Assembly: GCA_963281255.1 (NCBI GenBank)
Contig: OY725489.1
Location: 4,588,001 to 4,652,000, forward strand
Length of the DNA: 64,000 nucleotides
Direction: 5' to 3'
Origin: Aphrocallistes beatrix
Lineage: Eukaryota > Porifera > Hexactinellida > Sceptrulophora > Aphrocallistidae
Within the stretch, counting starts at the first letter, position 1, and each line of letters starts with the position of its first letter. The notes under the pieces are model-generated. The model searched no databases, had not been told where the DNA came from, and saw nothing but the letters and a program-made list of their open reading frames with translations. Below, piece by piece: positions 58,145-64,000 of the stretch. Position numbers and translations under genes: made by a program.

Positions 58145-58610
58145 AAAAAAGCCCCTCACAGACGGGCCGAGAGTGTGCTTCCCTATTCCAGGGTTGATGA
58201 CATATATCTGTCACATCATTCCTGGAATAGGGAAGCACACTCCTGGCCAATCTGTGAGGGGCTTTTTTCACCATGATGACGTCAGCATAATTTATTAGCT
58301 ACTTTGGTGGAGTCATCCATACTGAACACTTCATGCAACATATGTTTATTGCTAACTGTTAACATTTTATATCTATCAAGCATTTATCCTAAAAATTTGG
58401 TGATGATGACGAGTCGAAATTTTTAACCCCAACTTGTCTTTATTCAATTATTTTTGAGAATTAAAACGCGATTTGTAACTTGAGATGAGAATCTACATAT
58501 ATGTCCGCAGCTTCACAAAAAAACTCAAGCCGATATCTCTTAAACTCAGGTGTCTACACCACTTCCGGCCGGACACCTCACTCATTTTAGAACTGTGCAA
58601 CTATATCATT
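58145..58610. mobile_element. Hairpin-capped element (B side) interrupted by a MULE
   Basis: Hairpin B is nearly perfect (58145-58268): AAAAAAGCCCCTCACAGACG pairing with TCTGTGAGGGGCTTTTTT. One tandem unit with GATGACGTCAGCA, then body with GTCCGCAGCTTCACAAAAAA. Hairpin A begins as TGTGCAACTATATCATT and is broken at 58610 by the MULE. It resumes at about 61189 (ATATCAATATATTGGATCAT) and finishes at 61240. Confidence 0.7.
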
Positions 58611-59732
58611 GGGTTAGTGCCATTTCGCCTACCAATGGAATGCATTGTTTAACACGCATTGTTATGTTTTATGTGTTTGTATAGTTTTGCCTGCTCAATG
58701 AAATGGGTTGTTTAACATGTTTATGTTTTCAAGTTTAAAAAATGCAGAAGTGTTTATACTAATCTAACAGATCTTATAAATGCTACAAAGTTGAGTATTT
58801 CACTTATTAAACTTTATAAAATATGGAATTTGTGACAAAATATGGAATTTGTGACAACAACCAGAGGCGCTCGTTCTCTAATATTTGAAGGCTATAGGTA
58901 TGTTATTAATGGACGAGGTCGGAATGATAGTATCTTTTGGAGATGTGCAAAGAGCCGCAGTTGTAGTGGCTAAAAGTCGAGATCGTATCAAACAGAGCAT
59001 GTGAGCACACACCCACCAGATGGAGCTGAGATGACCGCTTGCAAAGCAGTAGAAATTATAAAGACAAAAGTAAAGGAAACGATCGATCCAATACCGGCAG
59101 TATACCAGCACCAATTAGTTGAAGTATCAGCCAGTCAAAATCTGGACCAAGTAGCTGCGAAATTACCTACACTCTACTCCATGAAGTCTTCCCTCTATAT
59201 AATAAGAAGAAATCGACTTCCACCACTACCAATGCCTAGGGATGAAGTTCACTTTGAGGGAGAATGGTCAATAACACACGCCAGGGAGCGGTTCTTGATG
59301 ACAGAAGACGGAGAGGGGAATGATAAAATCATATTTTCAACTGCTGCTAACCTAAAACATATTTCACAATCCGAGAAAATTTACGTTGATGGAACATTTC
59401 AGACGTGTCCAAAACTGTTTTATCAGATATTTACTTTACACTCTATGAAGTATGGGGAAACAATTCCCATTTTCTTGCTGTACTTTCGGCGAAATCTCTT
59501 GGGATATTTTTGCGAGCGTTTGAGCTTGTCAAGCAAAAACCCAAATCCTTGGGTGCATAATGAGCCCAACTGAAATCCAAACAGACTTTGAGCTAGCAAT
59601 TATACAGGCAATTGAGCTTACATTTCCATCTTCGCAGGTATATGGGTGTTTTTTTCATTTCACTCAAGCAGTGAATCGAAAAAAAACGTATCGCAAAAAA
59701 ATCCCACCCTAATGTTTATGAATTAATTGAAA

Positions 59733-60260
59733 CAAGCGCGCTTCGCTTGCTTGCGCTGCGCGGCTGGCGGGCACTTCGTGTCCGCCAGAGGCTCGCTTCG
59801 GTCGCCTGGAGGTGACATTGGTTAATTATAAGGGAGATATCATCTCTAAATATGTCCATCTTAGTTATATAATCGATATCACTCGAAAAAACACCAAATT
59901 TGTCAATTTTGAAAATTTTGATGAGTAATGATGACGTCATAGCAAAGTGATGAGTCATCATTGTTTGATGATAGTTGCATCATATGTGAGACGTGTTAGT
60001 ATACAGATTCTATTAAAATTTCAGCCTTCTATCTCCTATAATGGCTGAGTTTTGCTCGAATAACTGTGTTGCTTAACTTTTAAAAATGTGACAATGACGT
60101 CATAATTCCATGATGAGTCGACATTTTGCTCTGAGCTCAGAACTTACTGGAGCCATAGCCAAAAGACTCCCACATGCCAAAAATCAGCATTCTACGCCTG
60201 GCAGTTTCTTCAATCAATTCGTTACAGATATATATAGATATATATACATATATATATATA
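59733..60260 (-). mobile_element. Helitron-like copy 13 (tandem pair, inner)
   Basis: CAAGCGCGCTTCGCTTGCTT at 59733 after AATTGAAA, complete body with two TGACGTCAT sites, ending in a TA tract. The 5' TCCTTAC end is missing at the junction with copy 14. Confidence 0.75.
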
Positions 60261-60755
60261 CAAGCGCGCGCTTCGCTTGCTTGCGCTGCGCGGCTGGCAG
60301 ACACTTCGTGTCCGCCGGGGGCTCCCTTCGGTCGCCTGGAGGTGACATTGGTTAATTATAAGGGAGATATCATCTCTAAATATGTCCATCTTAGTTATAT
60401 AATCGATATCACTCGAAAAAACACCAAATTTGTCAATTTTGAAAATTTTGATGAGTAATGATGACGTCATAGCAAAGTGATGAGTCATCATTGTTTGATG
60501 ATAGTTGCATCATATGTGAGACGTGTTAGTATACAGATTCTATTAAAATTTCAGCCTTCTATCTCCTATAATGGCTGAGTTTTGCTCGAATAACTGTGTT
60601 GCTTAACTTTTAAAAATGTGACAATGACGTCATAATTCCATGATGAGTCGACATTTTGCTCTGAGCTCAGAACTTACTGGAGCCATAGCCAAAAGACTCC
60701 CACATGCCAAAAATCAGCTTTCTGCGCCCTGCAGTTTCTTCAATCAATTCGTTAC

Positions 60756-60795
<40 letters not shown>

Positions 60796-60818
60796 TTATC
60801 GAGTTTTAATAGTAAGGA
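60261..60818 (-). mobile_element. Helitron-like copy 14 (tandem pair, outer)
   Basis: CAAGCGCGCGCTTCGCTTGC at 60261, a body almost identical to copy 13, a TA tract, then TCGAGTTTTAATAGTAAGGA ending at 60818 before TATTC. The pair interrupts a MULE codon series; the bases outside the pair join as GAAA|TATTC. Confidence 0.8.
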
Positions 60819-61689
60819 TATTCAAACAGGAGCTGACGAATACTGAGGTTTCCATCGCTCAACTAGCAATAGACTCCCAGACTCCCAAAAGGGCCAAGAA
60901 ATACATTGAGAAGGACAACAAAATAGAGACCTTGAAAATCAGATTACGTCAGGACACTATTACACTAAGGGAATATGTTCGGGCTATCTCAGCTCATGTT
61001 TAGCATCAATTAAATATTCTTATGTTCCAGTATAATTGATTTAAGTTAACTCATTAATATTTTGTGAAGCTAAATAATTATTGAAAACATAAAAATGTGT
61101 GTTAAACAATGCATTCCATTGAGTAGGCGAAATGGCACTATTATACAATTAGTAGGCGAAATGAGAGTTGGTGAAATGGCACCAATTCATATCAATATAT
61201 TGGATCATAAATCCAATATAATGATATAGAAGCACACTAAAAATATATAACTTTTGATTCGTGTTCACTATCAAGTCAGCTTGGTGACATATCCTTGGTC
61301 CAAATTTCACATCCTATTCCATGGCATATATGAAGTTGGCCACGCTATGGACAACAACAAAATTAAGATAGAATGGCACCCAACCAAAATTAGATAGGTG
61401 GCCGTCCAAACAAAAGTAGGATGCAGATGGACGCCGACAAAAAATAGCATTGCATGGCTGCTAACAAAAATGTAGGGAGCATTGCCCCACAACTAAAAGT
61501 AGGATAACCAATGCCTCACACTAAAATTAGGGTAGCCATGGCTGTCCATCCAAAAGTAGGATCGCTATGACCGCCCACGAAAATTTGGGTAGCAATGGCC
61601 GACCAACTAAATTGGGATAGGCCATAGCCTACTATATATAAGGCCTCAGAGTAACTTGACTAGAGATGCGGTATAAGATGGTTTAAATA

Positions 61690-62480
61690 ATACATGAGCT
61701 GCCTAAAATCATTAACAAAGCACAATAGAGCTTAGGAATGTATCACCAACGTATATAAATATGGTGTCAAAGTACCCATATCTGTTGTTAAAATTTAGAT
61801 TAGTCACCATATGGTTTGCAATAGGTTATATTTGTGATAAATTTAGGGATTTTCAGAGGTCGTTTAAGGGCACTTCCAAGAGTTTTTATAATAAAGTTTT
61901 CTGCATTGAACTAAGATGTAAATGGGTTAATACGAAAAATTTGGAATTTTTAATGGAATGTTGCTACATTGCAGTGTTGCTATGGAAACGTGTTTTGATC
62001 ATTTGGGGCTATATCTTGAAAACCGCGATAGCTAGACATTCAAATATAATTCCATTTGATAGCCAATAGACTATTTCCTTTTTGTGATAATATAATTTCG
62101 ACGTCTAAATTCAATGAGTTACGATTTATTAGACAATTTATCATATTGATCACATTTGGTGTTTTGTCGAATATTATGTAAACCATTGAATTTAGACGTC
62201 GAAATTATATTATCCCTTAATAGGATATAGTCTATTGATTATCAAATGGAATTACATTTGAATGTTTAGCTATCGCGGTTTTCAAGATATAGCCCCAACT
62301 GACCAAAACACGTTTCCATACCAAAACTGGAATGTTTCAATATTCCAAAAAAAATCTTCGTATTAACCCATTTTTCGTATTAACCCATTCACATCTTAGT
62401 TCTATGCGGAAACTTTATAATAAAAACACTTAGAAATGCCCATAAACGGCCTCTGATAATCACTAAATTTATCAAAAAGG
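61690..62480. mobile_element. Foldback element, relative of 10199-11764
   Basis: Left-arm motifs GGTGTCAAAGTACC, GGAATGTTGCTACATTGCAG, GGGGCTATATCTTGAAAACC and AATTCCATTTGAT have inverted partners on the right (ATCAAATGGAATT, GGTTTTCAAGATATAGCCCC). The order of motifs matches the foldback at 10199-11764. The outermost left part has no right partner, so the right end is truncated. Confidence 0.6.
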
Positions 62481-62810
62481 ATAGGCATCAGAGCACTTCA
62501 AAAGTAGGATGGCTTGTCGTTCAAACAAAAGTGGATAAACATGCCCGCCCATAAAAGGTAGGATAGACATGCCAGTACAACTATAAGTAAAATAGCATGG
62601 CCGTCAAACCAAAATTAGAAAGCCATGGCCGTCCCAGCTAAAAAACAAGATAGGCAAGCCCCAAACAAATCGGAATAGCCATTGCAGCAAACAAAAGTAG
62701 GATAACCATGCCTCCCTAAAAAGGTAGGATAGCTATGGCCGCCCATAAAAAGGGGATAGGCATCGCAGAGAAAAAAAGTGGGATAGCTATAGCTGTTTAA
62801 ACAAAAGTCG

Positions 62811-63059
62811 TGCAACGAGGTAAGTAATATACAGATATGAATTAGTTACTAGTTAATTGCACACAGAAAAGAAACTAAATTGTTGCTACCAGAGTGCGGC
62901 ATTTCACAAATTAGCATTGGGTGCCGCAACCCCCTCACGGAATTGCCGCACCCTAAAAATTGGGCTGGCTATGCCTCTGGTTGCTACATCTTACTGAGTA
63001 TTTCTAAGTACTAAGTAATGCTAAACTAATGGGCTGGCAATAACAAAATCGTTACATCA
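62811..63059 (-). mobile_element. LTR of a retrotransposon (3' LTR)
   Basis: On the minus strand TGATGTAACGATTTTG starts directly after a purine tract GAGGAGGAG and the segment ends CTCGTTGCA, giving TG...CA with short inverted ends (TGTAACG / CGTTGCA). About 249 bp. Only this LTR is present; the upstream part of the element is cut off near 63310. Confidence 0.55.
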
Positions 63060-63310
63060 CTCCTCCTCAAGAATCTGCAGTCGCTTTGCGTCTGTCAAAC
63101 GCAAAACACATTCGTCATAGCGGTCGGGCACTCTGTGTGATCTTATCGGTTCATGCTCAGGTATTAAATAATTTCTCTCTTCCTCGTGATAAACATCACC
63201 TGAGCTTACATCCTCTACATTCGGCTGTGAAGTTTCACTCTCCGATTGGGGCGCACACCAGGCTTCAAGTCCTGTCTCTAGTACCACGAGGGAGAGCCTT
63301 GGCTTCACAG
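63060..63310 (-). pseudogene. C-terminal end of a retrotransposon polyprotein
   Basis: An open frame of about 83 codons ends LTDAKRLQILEEE at the TGA that overlaps the first bases of the LTR. The last residues are encoded by the polypurine tract. RSHRVPDRYDECV resembles the basic tail (RRS.R...P.RY) that closes integrase in Ty3-like polyproteins. No catalytic motif lies in the fragment, so the family is uncertain. Confidence 0.45.
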
Positions 63311-64000
63311 GAAAAGGAGGATAAACCGACCAACGACCAACTAAAAATAGGATAGGAATGGCTCAACTGACCAAAATTCGGATAGCTATTGCCGCAAAAA
63401 AAGAACGATAGCAAGGGCGCCCCGTTAAAGGTAGGTCATCTATCGCTACCAAACAAAAGTAGGCTAAAGATGGTCGTCTAAGAAGTAGGATGACAAGGGA
63501 GCACAAATAAAAAAGGAGAGCCATGTTCGCACACAAAATAGAACGAAAGCAAGGGCGCCACAATAAAGGTAGGACATCCATGGACATCCAACCAAAGTAG
63601 ATAAGCCATGGCAACCCACGAAATTTAGGATAGCCATGGCCACGCAGGAAAAGTAGGATAACCATGGCCGACCAACTAAAAATAGATAGGTATGGATAAC
63701 CAATTCGGGTTGCCATTGCCGTCCACTGTAAAGTTAAATTGCGGGCAGTCCAAACAAAGTAGGATAAACATGGCTGCGAGCAAAAAGAAGAGTTGACATG
63801 GCCGTCCAACAAAAAGTAGGATAGCCATGGCCTCCTACGAAAAGTAGAATAGCCGTGGACGAACTTTTTTGGATAGCCATGGCTCTACTTGTACAACCAG
63901 AAGTAGGGTAGCTTTTCTTCCAAGTTCCTACCAAAAGTAGGCTAATCATGGCCGCCCACAAAAAGCAGTATAGTCATTGCGACCAACTAAAAGTAGGATA

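Larger units (their letters stand above)
58842..61003 (+). pseudogene. MULE transposase with FLYWCH finger (interrupted)
   Basis: The ATG at 58842 opens a FLYWCH-type zinc finger: LIFEGYRYVINGRGRNDSIF, WRCAKSRSCSG, then an in-frame TAA at 58968 where the finger should continue, then HVSTHPPDGAEM. The linker leads to the MULE transposase core: YVDGTFQTCPKLFYQIFTLH (first Asp). After a frame change near 59490 come QTDFELAIIQAIEL (second Asp) and SSQVYGCFFHFTQAVNRK (the C..H motif). The stretch before the C-terminus, expected to hold the last acidic residue, is missing. The C-terminal part HPNVYELIE is split at 59732 by two Helitron-like elements and resumes at 60819 with IFKQELTNTEVSIAQLAIDS, with stop at 61001-61003. 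Inactive. Confidence 0.8.
58611..61188 (+). mobile_element. FLYWCH-MULE transposon with terminal repeats
   Basis: Left GGGTTAGTGCCATTTCGCC; the right end, inverted, reads GAATTGGTGCCATTTCACC (about 14-15 of 19 identical). A second inner pair, CAATGGAATGCATTGTTTAA / TTAAACAATGCATTCCATTG, shows that the repeats extend inward. Flanking 9-mers TATATCATT and CATATCAAT match at 7 of 9, in line with the 9-bp duplications of Mutator elements. It is inserted in one arm of hairpin A of the element starting at 58145. Confidence 0.75.
61290..64000. repeat. Minisatellite, ~30-bp unit AAAAGTAGGATAGCCATGGC
   Basis: Three blocks (about 61350-61640, 62485-62810, 63331-64000 and beyond the window) of diverged units with the core AAAAGTAGGATAGCCATGGC, then CGCCCAAC. 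About 40 units are visible. The blocks are separated by a foldback element (61690-62480) and an LTR-retrotransposon tail (62811-63310), both inserted into the array. On the minus strand one frame stays open for up to 149 codons because the period is close to a multiple of three. Confidence 0.8.

Noticed and set aside
63363..63812. 149-codon minus-strand frame
   Set aside because: Not called as a gene because it lies wholly in the minisatellite; kept only as a finding about frame openness.
61290..64000. Could the regular array be a CRISPR array?
   Set aside because: There is no alternation of conserved repeat and unique spacer; the whole unit is repeated, and the genome is eukaryotic.
1..64000. 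tRNA or rRNA genes
   Set aside because: Read by eye on both strands, no cloverleaf with a GGTTCGAATCC-type arm and no rRNA-like core was found; a covariance-model scan would be decisive.

Overview
This window is nuclear DNA from an animal, almost certainly an invertebrate. It is AT-rich, shows no operons or ribosome-binding sites, has at least one gene model with a tiny GT..AG intron (62 nt, 33597-33658), and is packed with eukaryotic DNA transposons of many superfamilies: Mutator-like with PHD finger, FLYWCH-MULE, mariner, Harbinger, P/THAP, hAT, TTAA-target elements, a Crypton-type tyrosine recombinase and rolling-circle (Helitron-like) elements. The species cannot be fixed from sequence alone. 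The mix and the very short intron would suit a sponge or another early-branching marine invertebrate, but that is a guess. A run of 200 N marks an assembly gap at 47102-47301.

Layout. 1-3.1 kb: featureless apart from two small inverted-repeat elements. 3.1-3.7 kb: first copy of the commonest repeat, a Helitron-like family seen at least 14 times. 4.3-6.8 kb: a nearly complete PHD-finger Mutator-like transposase gene (minus). 7-12.4 kb: nested MITEs, including a 1.56 kb foldback. 12.6-13.0 kb: an intact 113-aa orphan reading frame. 14.6-17.7 kb: TTAA element, mariner pseudogene and the C-terminal relic of another PHD transposase. 20.3-28.5 kb: Helitrons, pogo-like and Tc1-like MITEs, a Harbinger relic and several copies of a hairpin-capped element. 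29-31.8 kb: a Crypton-like gene (minus). 33.4-34.1 kb: a GC-richer two-exon piece of what looks like a host gene. 36.1-38.0 kb: second PHD transposase, core deleted. 39.7-40.2 kb: a repeated orphan reading frame. 41.4-43.7 kb: a P element with terminal repeats. 44-49.5 kb: Helitron cluster with a tandem head-to-tail array. 49.7-52.2 kb: a TTAA element nested in a pogo-like MITE. 52.9-53.8 and 58.1-61.2 kb: hairpin-capped elements, the second split by a MULE that is itself split by two tandem Helitrons. 61.3-64.0 kb: a ~30-bp minisatellite interrupted by a foldback and an LTR-retrotransposon tail.

What works together. There is no pathway here; the genes are almost all transposases, mostly broken by frameshifts. 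The informative part is the stratigraphy: insertions inside insertions give relative ages, and several empty sites can be read directly. The best case is the Helitron pair at 59733-60818. Its removal rejoins an open MULE reading frame at a bare A|T with no target duplication, which supports a rolling-circle identity for the dominant repeat.
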